64,000 nucleotides of DNA from Pseudomonas palmensis (lineage in GTDB: Bacteria; Pseudomonadota; Gammaproteobacteria; Pseudomonadales; Pseudomonadaceae): positions 62,001-126,000 of the forward strand of contig NZ_JAFKEC010000005.1 of the NCBI RefSeq assembly GCF_017848315.1, given 5' to 3'. Shown piece after piece: positions 46,600 to 56,038 of the stretch. Position 1 is the stretch's first letter. Every line of letters starts with the position of its first letter. Both the position numbers and the translations under genes were made by a program. The notes under the pieces were generated by a model. The model saw nothing but the letters and a program-made list of their open reading frames with translations. It did no database searches and was not told the origin of the DNA.

Positions 46600-47202
46600 T
46601 CAGGCCATGTTGGAATTGTTCTTGGCGCTTTCGATGATGCCCGTGACGAAGGTGATCAGGGCCTGGGTCAGGCCCTGTTCGCTGACCTGCACCCCGCGCC
46701 ACTGCGCGTGCCCGTACAGCATGCCGATGACGGCATGGGTGACGAGGCCGATCGCGCCTCCCTGGCGCCCGTCGCGTGCACACTCGCTAGCAATGATGCC
46801 GCTCAGGATCGACGCATGGCTGCGGTTGAGCGCGTCGATCTGCAACTGCTGTTCGTGGGACAGGTTGACGTACTCGCGAGTCACCAATTGCACGCGATGG
46901 GCGTGGGCCAGGTTGAACCGCACAAACGCCTGGACGAAGCGCTGCAGGCGTTCTTCGGGGGTTCTGGCGCCTTTCATGCAGCGTTTTGTGTCGAACACCA
47001 GGTCGGCCAGGGTCGACTCGATCAGCTCGAACAACAGGCACTGCTTGTTCTCGATGTGGTGGTACAGCGAGCCGGCACGCAGGCCCAGATGGCTGGCCAG
47101 GTCGCGCAGGCCGATGGCCTGGTAGCCGCGGGTGGCGAACAGTTCGGTGGCCGCGTCGAGCAGGCGGTCCCGGGGCGAGCAGGCAGTAGCGGCAGCGGGC
47201 AT
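46600..47202 (-). CDS. TetR family regulator controlling the adjacent catabolic cluster
   Basis: This is a protein of about 200 residues. The helix-turn-helix (LLDAATELFATRGYQAIGLRD, then GLRAGSLYHHIENKQCLLFE) is followed by a TetR_C domain like those of FadR/PsrA-style and AcrR regulators. ATG 47202 is chosen because AGGA lies seven bases upstream; earlier in-frame ATGs (47223, 47268) lack a site, and the 47268 one would place the start inside the operator. It is divergent from the SDR at 47300. A 23-bp operator lies between them and recurs before hyuA, so it is the probable repressor of the cluster and of its own gene. Confidence 0.9.
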   Translation of the reverse strand: MPAAATACSPRDRLLDAATELFATRGYQAIGLRDLASHLGLRAGSLYHHIENKQCLLFELIESTLADLVFDTKRCMKGARTPEERLQRFVQAFVRFNLAHAHRVQLVTREYVNLSHEQQLQIDALNRSHASILSGIIASECARDGRQGGAIGLVTHAVIGMLYGHAQWRGVQVSEQGLTQALITFVTGIIESAKNNSNMA

Positions 47203-47242
47203 GGCGCAGTCCTGTATGGGCATCGAACGGGGCAAATTCGGT

Positions 47243-47274
47243 TTGACCAAATGTAAGACAACAGGCATCTTACG
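47243..47274 (+). promoter_or_regulatory. Promoter -35 (TTGACC) with operator copy 1
   Basis: TTGACC (47243-47248) is followed four bases later by TGTAAGACAACA (47252-47263), N5, then CTTAC (47269-47273). TGTAAG and CTTAC are inverted half-sites at 11-bp spacing. It lies between the divergent TetR and SDR genes, about 26 bp before the SDR start. The same arrangement recurs at 48875-48906. Confidence 0.75.
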
Positions 47275-47299
47275 TAAAGACTAATGCGCGGAGGTGGTT

Positions 47300-48049
47300 A
47301 TGGAAGGTCAGACGGTCGTAATCGTTGGCGGTGCTTCGGGTTTGGGCCTGGAAACCGCCAGGTTGATGGTCAAGCGTGGGGCACGAAAAATCGGCTTGAT
47401 CGATCGCAATGAGCAGTTGATGGCCGAGGCGGCAAGCACCTTGCGCGCCCTGGATTGCGAGGTGGCCACGGCGGCGGCGGACATTTCGCGCCAGGCCAGC
47501 GCCCATGCAGCCTTCGGGCAGGTCGTCGAGGCACTGGGGCGGGTGCACTGCCTGGTCAACAGTGCGGCGATCTACCCGCGCCAGGACATCTTCGAGATCA
47601 CCGACGAAGAGTGGGACCTGGAAAACGCGGTCAACATCAAGGGCACCTACCACATGATGGTCGCCGCCGTGCGCCACATGCAGGGCTTCGTCGCGGCGCC
47701 GCAGGTGACCGGGCGCATCGTCAACGTGACCTCGGTGGACGCCTTCAAGGCGCACCCGCAGAACGCCCACTATGCCGCCACCAAGGCGGCGGTGGTGAGC
47801 CTGACCAAATCCTTCGCCCAGGCCTGTGCCAAGGACCAGATCCTGGTCAACTCGGTGGCGCCGGCCGGCTTTGCCACCGAGCGCGCCCGCCAGCTGGGTT
47901 TTCTCGGCGAGCTGGCCGCCGCCAACCCGCTGGGCCGCGCGGCGGAACCTGCAGAGATCGCCGAATGGATCGTGATGATGGGCAGCAGCCGCAACAGCTA
48001 TGCCACGGGTGAGAACGTGATTGTCAGCGGGGGTTACATCTATGCCTGA
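47300..48049 (+). CDS. Short-chain dehydrogenase/reductase
   Basis: This is a 249-residue NAD(P)-dependent SDR. The cofactor motif is [14 protein letters not shown] (TGxxxGxG type), with NSAAI for the usual NAAG, the active-site Ser in NVTSVDAF, and YAATKAAV (catalytic Tyr and Lys). GGAGG lies five bases before the ATG at 47300. It is first gene of the TetR-controlled cluster and runs directly into the next SDR, whose start overlaps its stop region. It probably oxidises a hydroxyl group of the imported substrate. Substrate unknown. Confidence 0.92.
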   Translation: MEGQTVVIVGGASGLGLETARLMVKRGARKIGLIDRNEQLMAEAASTLRALDCEVATAAADISRQASAHAAFGQVVEALGRVHCLVNSAAIYPRQDIFEITDEEWDLENAVNIKGTYHMMVAAVRHMQGFVAAPQVTGRIVNVTSVDAFKAHPQNAHYAATKAAVVSLTKSFAQACAKDQILVNSVAPAGFATERARQLGFLGELAAANPLGRAAEPAEIAEWIVMMGSSRNSYATGENVIVSGGYIYA

Positions 48050-48800
48050 AGCAACCGCATTACCGGCGTCCTACCGCTGTGCACTGGTGACCGGTGCCAC
48101 CAGCGGCATCGGCAAGGCCATCGTGCTGGCCCTGCGCGATGCCGGCCTGCAGGTGATTGCCGTGGGCCGCAGCCGTGAGGCGCTGCAGGCGTTGGGCCAG
48201 GAGCAGGGCGTGGTGACGGTGGAGGCCGACGTGCGCCAGGCCGACGCCTTTGCCCAGGTGCTGAGCCAGTACCCGGTGGACGTGCTGGTCAACAATGCCG
48301 GGGTGCTGTCGAGCCGAGCCGCGTTCCAGGACATGGACCCGGCCGAGATCGACACCATGCTCGACATCAACCTCAAGGCGCCCCTGCACCTGACCCGTCA
48401 GGTGCTGCCGGGCATGGTGCAGCGCGGCCATGGCCACCTGTTCTTCATCGGCTCGAGTGCCGGGCGTGCGCCGCACCCCGGGGCGGCGGTGTATGGTTCG
48501 TCGAAGGCCGGCATCAGCCTGTTCTGCGACGCGCTGCGCTGCGACCTGCTGGGCAGCGGGGTGCGGGTGACCGAAATCGCCCCGGGTCGCGTGCAGACCC
48601 AGCTGTACCGCACCGCCATGGGCATGCAGGCCGCGGGCAGCGAGCTGTATGACGGCTACGCCTCGATCATGCCCGAGGACATCGCCCAGCTGCTGCTGGC
48701 GGCCTTGCGCCTGCCCGAGCAGGTGGACGTTTCGCGTCTGGAGGTGTTCCCCACGGCCCAGGCCGTGGGCGGCGCGCGGATGGTCAAGACGCTCGGCTGA
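48042..48800 (+). CDS. Short-chain dehydrogenase/reductase
   Basis: This is an SDR of about 252 residues. It has [15 protein letters not shown], the catalytic Ser in [10 protein letters not shown] and YGSSKAGI (Tyr and Lys). The start lies eight bases before the first SDR's stop, so the genes overlap and are co-translated. The two share little beyond the family motifs. A 160-bp gap with a promoter and operator separates it from hyuA. Confidence 0.91.
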   Translation: MPEATALPASYRCALVTGATSGIGKAIVLALRDAGLQVIAVGRSREALQALGQEQGVVTVEADVRQADAFAQVLSQYPVDVLVNNAGVLSSRAAFQDMDPAEIDTMLDINLKAPLHLTRQVLPGMVQRGHGHLFFIGSSAGRAPHPGAAVYGSSKAGISLFCDALRCDLLGSGVRVTEIAPGRVQTQLYRTAMGMQAAGSELYDGYASIMPEDIAQLLLAALRLPEQVDVSRLEVFPTAQAVGGARMVKTLG

Positions 48801-48874
48801 GGCAGGCGGTGCCGGTGCGCACGGCGCATCGGCACGCCAGCCCGGGCGAGGGTGGAAAAGCGTGGTGTTAGTGC

Positions 48875-48906
48875 TTGACCACCTGTAAGACAACATATAA
48901 CTTACA
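48875..48906 (+). promoter_or_regulatory. Promoter -35 (TTGACC) with operator copy 2
   Basis: TTGACC (48875-48880) is followed four bases later by TGTAAGACAACA (48884-48895), then TATAA, then CTTACA (48901-48906). TGTAAG-N11-CTTACA is a perfect inverted repeat. A -10-like TATAAC (48896-48901) lies inside it. It lies about 55 bp before hyuA. It is 12 of 12 identical to copy 1 in the left part. Confidence 0.78.
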
Positions 48907-48960
48907 TTAAGCCCGCCAACCAGTCGGGTGTGACAAGCACAAGAATTCAGGGGAACGACG

Positions 48961-51036
48961 ATGACTGCTACAGCATGCCGAGTCGGCGTGGACATAGGTG
49001 GGACCTTTACGGATATCGCGCTGGATGTCGGCGGGGTGTTGCACTCGACCAAGATTCTGACGGACTACGCATTGCCCGAGCGTGCGATCCTCACGGGTGT
49101 GCAGGCGGTCGTCGACGCGGCAGGCCTGAAGCTGTCGGATATCGAGCAGCTGATCCACGGCACCACCCTGGCCACCAACGCCCTGATCGAGCGCCGCGGC
49201 GCGCGCACTGCGTTCATCACCACCGAAGGTTTTCGCGACACGCTGGAGATGCGCACCGAAAACCGCTTCGAGCAGTACGACATCAACATTGCCCTGCCAC
49301 CGCCGCTGATCGAGCGCGAGCACCGCTACACCCTGCGCGAGCGCCTGGACGTACGCGGCAACGTGCTGATCGCCCCGCAACAGGCCGATATCGACGCGCT
49401 GGTGCAGCGCATCGGCGAGGGCGACTACCAGAGCGTGGCCATCGGCCTGATCCACAGCTACATCAATGGTGCCCACGAGCGCCTGTTGCGCGACGCCCTG
49501 CAGGCGCGCCTGCCACACCTGTCGATTTCGATCTCCAGCGAAGTCTCGCCGCAGATGCGCGAGTTCGAACGCTTCAACACCGTGTGCGCCAACGCCTACG
49601 TCAAACCCCTGATCAAGTCGTACCTGGACCGCCTGGTGGTCACCCTCAAGGCCGCCGGCGCCGATTGCCCGGTGTTCATGATCCATTCCGGCGGCGGCAT
49701 CATCTCGGTGCAGAGCGCCGCCGAGTTTCCGGTGCGCCTGGTGGAGTCGGGCCCGGCGGGCGGGGCGATCTTCGCCGCCGACATTGCACGCAAATACGCG
49801 CTCGACGCGGTGGTGTCATTCGACATGGGCGGCACCACGGCCAAGATCTGCCTGATCGAGAACCAGGTGCCCAAGACCGCCAAGACCTTCGAAGTGGCGC
49901 GCACCTACCGCTTCAAGAAGGGCAGCGGCATGCCGATTTCCATCCCGGTGGTGGAGATGGTCGAGATCGGCGCCGGCGGTGGTTCCATCGCCAGCATCGA
50001 CAGCATGCGCCAGATTCGTGTGGGCCCGCACAGCGCGGCGTCCGAGCCGGGCCCGGCCTGCTATGACCGCGGTGGCCTTGAGCCGACCATCACCGATGCC
50101 AACCTGCTGCTGGGCCGCCTGGATGCCGACAATTTTGCCGGCGGCGCGCTGCGCCTGTCGGTCGACAACGCCGCCAGCGCGGTGGACCGGGTGATCGGCC
50201 AGCCGCTGGGCATGGACCCGCGCACCGCCGCCTTCGGCATCTGCGAAGTGGTCGACGAGAACATGGCCAACGCCGGCCGGGTGCACGCGGTGGAGAGCGG
50301 CAAGGACATTGCCGACTACACCATGATCACCTTTGGTGGCGGTGGCCCGCTGCACGCTGCGCGTCTGTGCGAAAAGATGGGTGTGTCGCGCTTTCTGGTG
50401 CCGGCCGGCGCCGGGGTGGGGTCGGCCATCGGTTTTCTGCGTGCGCCGTTCGGCTATGAAGCGGTACGCAGCGCCTTCGTGCGCCTGGCCGAGTTCGAGG
50501 CGGGGCAGGTCAATGCACTGATCGACGACATGAAGGCCGAGGCCCTGGGCTTCCTGCGCCAGGGCATGCCCGAGGGCGAGCCGGAGATGGAGTGCACCGC
50601 GTTCATGCGCTACGTCGGCCAGGGCTGGGAGATCCCCGTGAGCCTGCCGTTCAAGGCTTTCAGCAACAGCGACACGGCGCAGTTCAAGACGCTGTTCGAG
50701 GCGGCCTACACGGTGTTCTTCGGCCGCCCGATCGAAGGCCCGGACGTGGAGATCGTCAGCTGGTCGGTCAAGGCCAGTTCGCCCTTGCCGCCCGTGGCGC
50801 TGGCCAGCCAGGTCAAGGCCTCGCACCGCGCCCACGAAGTGGCGCGTCGCCAGGTGTTCGACGTGGTCGCCGGCGGTTTCGTCGATGCCGGCATCTACCA
50901 GCGCGAAGCGCTGCAGGCCGGTGCGCGCATCGATGGCCCGGCGATCATCGCCGAGCGCGAAACCTCGACCTTCGTGTCGTCCTCGTTCACCGCCACGGTC
51001 CAGCCCGACGGCTGCCTGCTGGTCGTCCGGCGCTAA
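48961..51036 (+). CDS. Hydantoinase/oxoprolinase subunit A (HyuA-like)
   Basis: This is a 691-residue ATP-dependent subunit. The actin-like phosphate motif VGVDIGGTFTDIAL is at the start, with HGTTLATNALIERRGA, SGPAGGAIFAA and SFDMGGTTAKI later, all standard for HyuA/5-oxoprolinase/acetone carboxylase alpha-type proteins. With the B subunit it hydrolyses lactam or imide rings such as 5-oxoproline or N-methylhydantoin using ATP, or in relatives carboxylates ketones. AGGGGA precedes the ATG. It is first gene of the second transcription unit and is controlled by operator copy 2. Confidence 0.94.
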   Translation: MTATACRVGVDIGGTFTDIALDVGGVLHSTKILTDYALPERAILTGVQAVVDAAGLKLSDIEQLIHGTTLATNALIERRGARTAFITTEGFRDTLEMRTENRFEQYDINIALPPPLIEREHRYTLRERLDVRGNVLIAPQQADIDALVQRIGEGDYQSVAIGLIHSYINGAHERLLRDALQARLPHLSISISSEVSPQMREFERFNTVCANAYVKPLIKSYLDRLVVTLKAAGADCPVFMIHSGGGIISVQSAAEFPVRLVESGPAGGAIFAADIARKYALDAVVSFDMGGTTAKICLIENQVPKTAKTFEVARTYRFKKGSGMPISIPVVEMVEIGAGGGSIASIDSMRQIRVGPHSAASEPGPACYDRGGLEPTITDANLLLGRLDADNFAGGALRLSVDNAASAVDRVIGQPLGMDPRTAAFGICEVVDENMANAGRVHAVESGKDIADYTMITFGGGGPLHAARLCEKMGVSRFLVPAGAGVGSAIGFLRAPFGYEAVRSAFVRLAEFEAGQVNALIDDMKAEALGFLRQGMPEGEPEMECTAFMRYVGQGWEIPVSLPFKAFSNSDTAQFKTLFEAAYTVFFGRPIEGPDVEIVSWSVKASSPLPPVALASQVKASHRAHEVARRQVFDVVAGGFVDAGIYQREALQAGARIDGPAIIAERETSTFVSSSFTATVQPDGCLLVVRR

Positions 51037-51064
51037 GCCGCATTCGTTTGGAAGGCGATAACCC

Positions 51065-52729
51065 ATGAGCGAAACAATGATCGATATTCAAATGCAGGTG
51101 ATGTGGAACCGCCTGGTGTCGGTGGTCGAAGAACAGGCCCTGACCCTGATCCGCACCGCGTTCTCCACCAGCGTACGCGAAGCCGGCGACCTCTCGGCCG
51201 GGGTGTTCGACCGCGCCGGCAACATGCTGGCCCAGGCCGTTACCGGCACCCCCGGCCACGTCAACACCATGGCCGAGGCGGTGGTGCACTTCATCAACGA
51301 CATCGGCCCGGACAACATCTTCGAAGGCGACGTGTACGTCACCAACGACCCGTGGAAGGGCACCGGGCACCTGCACGACATCACCATCGTCTCGCCCTCG
51401 TTCTACAAGGGCCGGCTGATCGGCTACTTCGCCAGTACCGCCCACGTGGTGGACATCGGCGGGCGCGGTTTCGGCCCGGATGCCCGTGAGGTTTACGAGG
51501 AAGGCCTGTTCATCCCGATCATGAAGCTGTTCGAGCGCGGCCAGGTGAACCGCGACCTGATCAACATCCTGCGCAACAACGTACGCGAGAACGACCGCGT
51601 GGTCGGCGACTTCTACGCACTGTCGGCCTGCAACGAGACCGGGCACAAACGCCTGCTGAGCATGCTCGACGAGTTTGCCCTGGACGACCTGGAGCACATC
51701 GGCGGGTTCATCCTGGAGCACAGCCGCCGCGCCACCCTGGAATGCTTCAAGTCGCTGCCCCATGGCACCTACCACAACAGCATGACCCTGGACGGCTACG
51801 ACGTGCCGGTGACGCTGGCGGTGACCCTGACGGTGGGCCCGGACGGCATTCTCACCGACTTCAGCGGCACCTCGGGCATGAGCCAGTTCGGCATCAACGT
51901 GCCGCTGGGCTACGCCAAGGCCTATGCCTGCTACGGGCTCAAGTGCATCGTGGCGCCGGAGATCCCCAACAACAGCGCCTCGCTGGAGCCTTTTGCGGTC
52001 ACTGCGCCCGAGGGCTGCATTCTCAATGCCAAGCACCCGGCGCCGGTATCGGTACGCCATGTACTGGGCCACTTCGTGCCCGACCTGGTGCTGGGTGCGC
52101 TGCACAAATGCCTGCCCGGCCAGGTGCCGGCCGAGGGCGCCAGCGCACTGTGGAACCTGCACCTGAGCGTGCGCCCGCTGGACAGCAACCCGACCGGGCG
52201 CAACGCCGAGATGCTGATGTTCAACAGCGGCGGCATGGGCGCGCGCTCCGGCATGGACGGCCTGAGCGCCACCGCGTTCCCCAGCGGCGTGCACACCATG
52301 CCGGTGGAAGCCACCGAACAGGCCGGCCCGGTGGTGGTGTGGCGCAAGGAACTGCGCGAAGGCTCTGGCGGTGCCGGCCTGCTGCGCGGCGGCCTGGGCC
52401 AGGAAATCGAGGTGTCGGCCGCCGAAGGCTACAGCTTCCGCTTCAGCGCCATGTTCGACCGCATCCAGTACCCGGCGCGTGGGCTCGAGGGGGGCAAGGA
52501 GGGGGCCCAGGGCTACGTGGGCCTGGACGACGGCACCCTGCTGCGCGGCAAGGGCCAGCAGTTCGTGCCGGCCGATCGGCGCCTGGTGCTGCGCCTGCCG
52601 GGTGGCGGCGGTTACGGCGACCCGCGCCAGCGGCCACGCCACGAGGTGGCGCGCGACCTGCGCTTTGGCTACATCAGTACCAGCCAGGCACGAGACGACT
52701 ACGCCTTCGAACCCGGCCAGGAGGGCTGA
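51065..52729 (+). CDS. Hydantoinase/oxoprolinase subunit B (HyuB-like)
   Basis: This is a 554-residue partner of the upstream A subunit. Conserved stretches are RTAFSTSVREAGDLSAGVFD, GHVNTMAEAV, TNDPWKGTGHLHDITIVSP, TAHVVDIGGRGFGPDAREVYEEG and the C-terminal GGGGYGDP-like PGGGGYGDPRQR. The separate A and B genes mean a heterodimer rather than the fused eukaryotic 5-oxoprolinase. A 28-bp gap follows hyuA, and the aminotransferase starts three bases after this stop. The exact ring substrate is unknown. Confidence 0.94.
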   Translation: MSETMIDIQMQVMWNRLVSVVEEQALTLIRTAFSTSVREAGDLSAGVFDRAGNMLAQAVTGTPGHVNTMAEAVVHFINDIGPDNIFEGDVYVTNDPWKGTGHLHDITIVSPSFYKGRLIGYFASTAHVVDIGGRGFGPDAREVYEEGLFIPIMKLFERGQVNRDLINILRNNVRENDRVVGDFYALSACNETGHKRLLSMLDEFALDDLEHIGGFILEHSRRATLECFKSLPHGTYHNSMTLDGYDVPVTLAVTLTVGPDGILTDFSGTSGMSQFGINVPLGYAKAYACYGLKCIVAPEIPNNSASLEPFAVTAPEGCILNAKHPAPVSVRHVLGHFVPDLVLGALHKCLPGQVPAEGASALWNLHLSVRPLDSNPTGRNAEMLMFNSGGMGARSGMDGLSATAFPSGVHTMPVEATEQAGPVVVWRKELREGSGGAGLLRGGLGQEIEVSAAEGYSFRFSAMFDRIQYPARGLEGGKEGAQGYVGLDDGTLLRGKGQQFVPADRRLVLRLPGGGGYGDPRQRPRHEVARDLRFGYISTSQARDDYAFEPGQEG

Positions 52730-52732
52730 CCC

Positions 52733-53935
52733 ATGGACTTTCAGAGTGCCCGTGTGCGGGCAGTGAAAAGCTCGCCGAGCATGGCGGTATCGGTGCTGGC
52801 CAAGCAGATGCTGGCCAAGGGCGAGCCGGTGATCAACCTGAGCCTGGGCGAACCGGACTTCAACACCCCGGCCCACGTGATCGAGGCCGCGCACCAGGCG
52901 ATGCTCGAGGGCAACAACCACTACACCGCGCCCAATGGCCTGGAGGTGCTGCGCCAGGCCATCGTCGACAAGTTCGAGCGGGAAAACGGCCTGCGCTACG
53001 CACTGGACGAAATCTGCGTGGGCAATGGCGCCAAGCAGCTGCTGTTCAATGCGTTTCTCGCCACCCTGGAGCAGGGCGATGAAGTGCTCACGCCAGCGCC
53101 GTACTGGGTGTCGTACACCGACATGGCGATGCTCAACGGCGGCGTGCCGAAGGTGGTGCCGTGCGGCGCCGAACACGGCTTCAAGCTGGATGCCGCGCGC
53201 CTTGAGGCCGCCATCACCCCGCGTACCCGCTGGCTGATGCTGAACTCGCCGAACAACCCCTGCGGGGCGATCTACAGCCGTGAAGAGTTCGCGGCCCTGG
53301 GCGCCGTGCTGGAGCGCCACCCCCGGGTGCTGGTGATCTCCGACGAGATCTACGAGCACATCGTGCTGGGCAGGCAGCCGTTCGTGTCGTTCGTCAGCGC
53401 CTGCCCGCACCTGCGCGAGCGCACCCTGCTGATCAACGGCGTGTCCAAGGCCTACGCCATGACCGGCTACCGCCTGGGCTATGCGGCCGGGCCACGCGAG
53501 CTGATCGTGGCAATGAACAAGACCCAGTCGCAGACCACCACCTGCCCGTCGACCATTTCGCAACTGGCGGCTGCTGCGGCGCTCAACGGCCCGCAGGATT
53601 TCGTGCGCCAGGCCAATCGCGAGTACCAGGCCCGAGGGGCGCTGGTGGTCGAGGGCCTGGCGGCCATCGAGGGGCTGAGCCTGCAGATGCCCGAGGGCGC
53701 GTTCTATGCCTTCCCGCAGTGCGCCGCGTTCATCGGCAGGCGCACGCCGGACGGGCAGGTGATCGAAACCGACGCCGACCTTGCCAGCTACCTGCTGCGG
53801 GTGGGCAAGGTGGCCACGGTGCCGGGCTCGGCCTTTGGCCTCGAACCCTACATTCGCCTGTCGTTCGCCACCTCGCGCCAGGAGCTGGAGCAGGCCCTGA
53901 GGCAGCTGCGCGATGCGTTCGCGGCGCTGGCCTAG
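52733..53935 (+). CDS. Class I/II pyridoxal-phosphate aminotransferase
   Basis: This is a 400-residue fold-type I enzyme of the aspartate-aminotransferase group. It has LSLGEPDFNTP, GNNHYTAPNG, LNSPNNPCGAIYS, VISDEIYEHI, the PLP Lys in INGVSKAYAMTGYRLGY, and the C-terminal substrate Arg in YIRLSFATS. It transfers an amino group from an amino acid to a 2-oxo acid. Strong GGAGGG before the ATG and the three-base gap make it part of the hyu operon. It may deaminate the amino acid released by ring opening. Confidence 0.94.
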   Translation: MDFQSARVRAVKSSPSMAVSVLAKQMLAKGEPVINLSLGEPDFNTPAHVIEAAHQAMLEGNNHYTAPNGLEVLRQAIVDKFERENGLRYALDEICVGNGAKQLLFNAFLATLEQGDEVLTPAPYWVSYTDMAMLNGGVPKVVPCGAEHGFKLDAARLEAAITPRTRWLMLNSPNNPCGAIYSREEFAALGAVLERHPRVLVISDEIYEHIVLGRQPFVSFVSACPHLRERTLLINGVSKAYAMTGYRLGYAAGPRELIVAMNKTQSQTTTCPSTISQLAAAAALNGPQDFVRQANREYQARGALVVEGLAAIEGLSLQMPEGAFYAFPQCAAFIGRRTPDGQVIETDADLASYLLRVGKVATVPGSAFGLEPYIRLSFATSRQELEQALRQLRDAFAALA

Positions 53936-53968
53936 TAACGACAAACCGACTTTCACGAGGTTTCAAGC

Positions 53969-54781
53969 ATGAGCAAGCCGTTCAAACGTTTGTTGATCAC
54001 CGGTGCAGCCGGCCGCCTGGGCAGCGTGTTGCGCAAGCACATGCAGGCCTTTGCCGACGAGCTGCGCCTGACCGATATCTCCGACATGGGCAGCGCCGCG
54101 CCGCACGAAGAGCTGGTGCGCTGCGACCTGGGCAACCTGGCCGATGTGCTGCCGCTGGCCGAGGGCGTGGATGCCATCATCCATGCCGGCGGCGTGCCGG
54201 TGGAGGACACCTTCGCGGCGATCCTCAACGGCAACATCGTGGGCACCTACAACATCTATGAAGCGGCGCGCCAGCATGGCGTCAAGCGCGTGATCTACAC
54301 CAGTTCCAACCACGCCATCGGCTTCTATGACCGCACCGAAACCATCGACGCCAGCGCAGCGCACCGCCCCGACAGCCTGTACGGGGTGAGCAAGTGCTTT
54401 GCCGAGGACCTGGGCCGCTACTACTGGGACAAGTTCGCCATCGAGTCGGTGAACCTGCGCATCGGCTCCTCGTTCCCCGAGCCGCTGGACCGGCGCATGC
54501 TCGCCACCTGGCTGTCGTTCGACGACTTCGCGCAGCTGTGCGAGCGCTCGCTGCTGGCGCCACGGGTCGGCCACATGATCGTGTACGGCATGTCCGACAA
54601 CCGCGAAACCCTGTGGGACAACCGCCTGGCGTCCTCCCTCGGCTACGTGCCCAGGGACAGCGCCGACGACTACCGCGAGAAGGTCCTGGCCGAGCACCCG
54701 CCGCTGGACCCGAACGAGCCGGCGGCGCGCTACCACGGCGGCAACTTCGCCGGCGCCGGCCACTTCGAAGACCCGAAATGA
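53969..54781 (+). CDS. Uronate-dehydrogenase-like NAD-dependent SDR
   Basis: This is a 270-residue extended/atypical SDR closely resembling bacterial uronate dehydrogenase (Udh, about 265 residues). It shares LLITGAAGRLGSVLR, VDAIIHAGGVPVEDTF, IYEAARQHGVKRVIYTSSNH, IGFYDRTETIDA, RPDSLYGVSK (catalytic Tyr/Lys) and RIGSSFPEPLDRRMLATWLS. Udh oxidises glucuronate or galacturonate at C1 to the aldarolactone. Here it stands among amine-catabolic genes, so it may act on a different hydroxylated ring. 33 bp follow the aminotransferase. Confidence 0.9.
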   Translation: MSKPFKRLLITGAAGRLGSVLRKHMQAFADELRLTDISDMGSAAPHEELVRCDLGNLADVLPLAEGVDAIIHAGGVPVEDTFAAILNGNIVGTYNIYEAARQHGVKRVIYTSSNHAIGFYDRTETIDASAAHRPDSLYGVSKCFAEDLGRYYWDKFAIESVNLRIGSSFPEPLDRRMLATWLSFDDFAQLCERSLLAPRVGHMIVYGMSDNRETLWDNRLASSLGYVPRDSADDYREKVLAEHPPLDPNEPAARYHGGNFAGAGHFEDPK

Positions 54782-54814
54782 CCTTTTCCGAGCACTTTTG
54801 AAGAGACCCCAGCC

Positions 54815-56011
54815 ATGGCTTCGACAGCAACAAAGCAGCATTACGATGTGGTGATCGTCGGCGGTGCGGTGAATGGCAGCGCCACCGCGTACTTTCTGGC
54901 CAGCAACCCGGACTTCACCGGCTCGGTGCTGGTGGTGGAGCGCGACTGGACCTATGCCCAATCGGCCACGGCGTTGTCCAGCAGCTCTATCCGGGTGCAG
55001 TTCTCCAACCCGATCAACATCCAGATCTCGCGCTTTGGCGCGCAGTTCATCCGCGACTTCCCCGAACTGATGGCGGTCAATGGCGACAGGCCCGACCTGG
55101 CCTTCAAGGAGAACGGCTACCTGTTCCTGGCCGACCAGAAAGGCTTCGACGTGCTCAAGCGTCTGCACCAGACCCAGCTGGACAACGGTGCCGACGTCAC
55201 GTTGCTGGACACCGAGGCGCTGATCCGCCGCTTCCCGTGGGTCAACCCCGACAGCCTGGCCGGCGGCACCTATGGCGAGAGGGACGAGGGCTGGTTCGAC
55301 AACTACGGGATCATGAACGGCTTTCGCAGAAAGGCCCGCAGCCTGGGCGTGGAGTATGTCGAGAACGAAGTGGTCCAGGTGCTGCGCGAGGGTGATGTGA
55401 TCACCGGTGTGCGCCTGGGCGATGGCCAGTTGATCGGCTGTGGCCAGCTGGTCAACACCGCCGGCACCCGTGGACGCCAGGTGGCGCGCCTAGCCGGGCT
55501 GGACATTCCGGTGGAGGCGCGGCGCCGTTCGCTGTTCGTGTTCGACTGCCATACGCCGCTGCCCGGCACCGTGCCGCTGACCATCGACCCCACCGGGGTG
55601 TTCTTCCGCCCCGAAGGCCACCTGTACCTGGGCGGCACCTACCCACGCCACGACCCGGAGGTGGATTTCAGCGACTTCGACGTGATGCACGACGAGTTCG
55701 AGGAAGAGGTGTGGCCGGTGCTGGCCGAGCGTGTGCCGGCGTTCGAGGCGATCAAGGTGGTCAACTCCTGGGCCGGGCACTACGACTTCTGCGTGCTCGA
55801 CCACAACGCCATCGTCGGCCCCCATGACCAGGTGCGCAACTTCCTGTTCTGCAACGGTTTCAGTGGCCACGGCCTGCAGCAGGCACCGGCCATCGGCCGC
55901 GGCCTGAGCGAGCTGATCATCTACGGGGGCTACCGCACCCTGGACCTGAGTGCCCTGAGTTATCAACGGGTGATCGAGAACCGTCCTTTCCTGGAAGACT
56001 CGGTCATCTGA
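54815..56011 (+). CDS. FAD-dependent oxidoreductase, DAO family
   Basis: This is a 398-residue glycine-oxidase/sarcosine-oxidase-like flavoprotein. The ADP-binding motif is DVVIVGGAVNGSATAYFLA and the second strand acidic end is LVVERD. SSSSIRVQFSNPINIQIS lies in the substrate region, and CNGFSGHGLQQAPAIGRGLSEL is the C-terminal FAD motif. These enzymes oxidise secondary or primary amines (N-methyl amino acids, D-amino acids) to imines or aldehydes. It is close to FOXRED1-type proteins. The position suggests oxidation of an N-alkyl or cyclic amine in this pathway. Confidence 0.92.
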   Translation: MASTATKQHYDVVIVGGAVNGSATAYFLASNPDFTGSVLVVERDWTYAQSATALSSSSIRVQFSNPINIQISRFGAQFIRDFPELMAVNGDRPDLAFKENGYLFLADQKGFDVLKRLHQTQLDNGADVTLLDTEALIRRFPWVNPDSLAGGTYGERDEGWFDNYGIMNGFRRKARSLGVEYVENEVVQVLREGDVITGVRLGDGQLIGCGQLVNTAGTRGRQVARLAGLDIPVEARRRSLFVFDCHTPLPGTVPLTIDPTGVFFRPEGHLYLGGTYPRHDPEVDFSDFDVMHDEFEEEVWPVLAERVPAFEAIKVVNSWAGHYDFCVLDHNAIVGPHDQVRNFLFCNGFSGHGLQQAPAIGRGLSELIIYGGYRTLDLSALSYQRVIENRPFLEDSVI

Positions 56012-56038
56012 CCGCGCCGCCTGATGGAGAACAACAAG

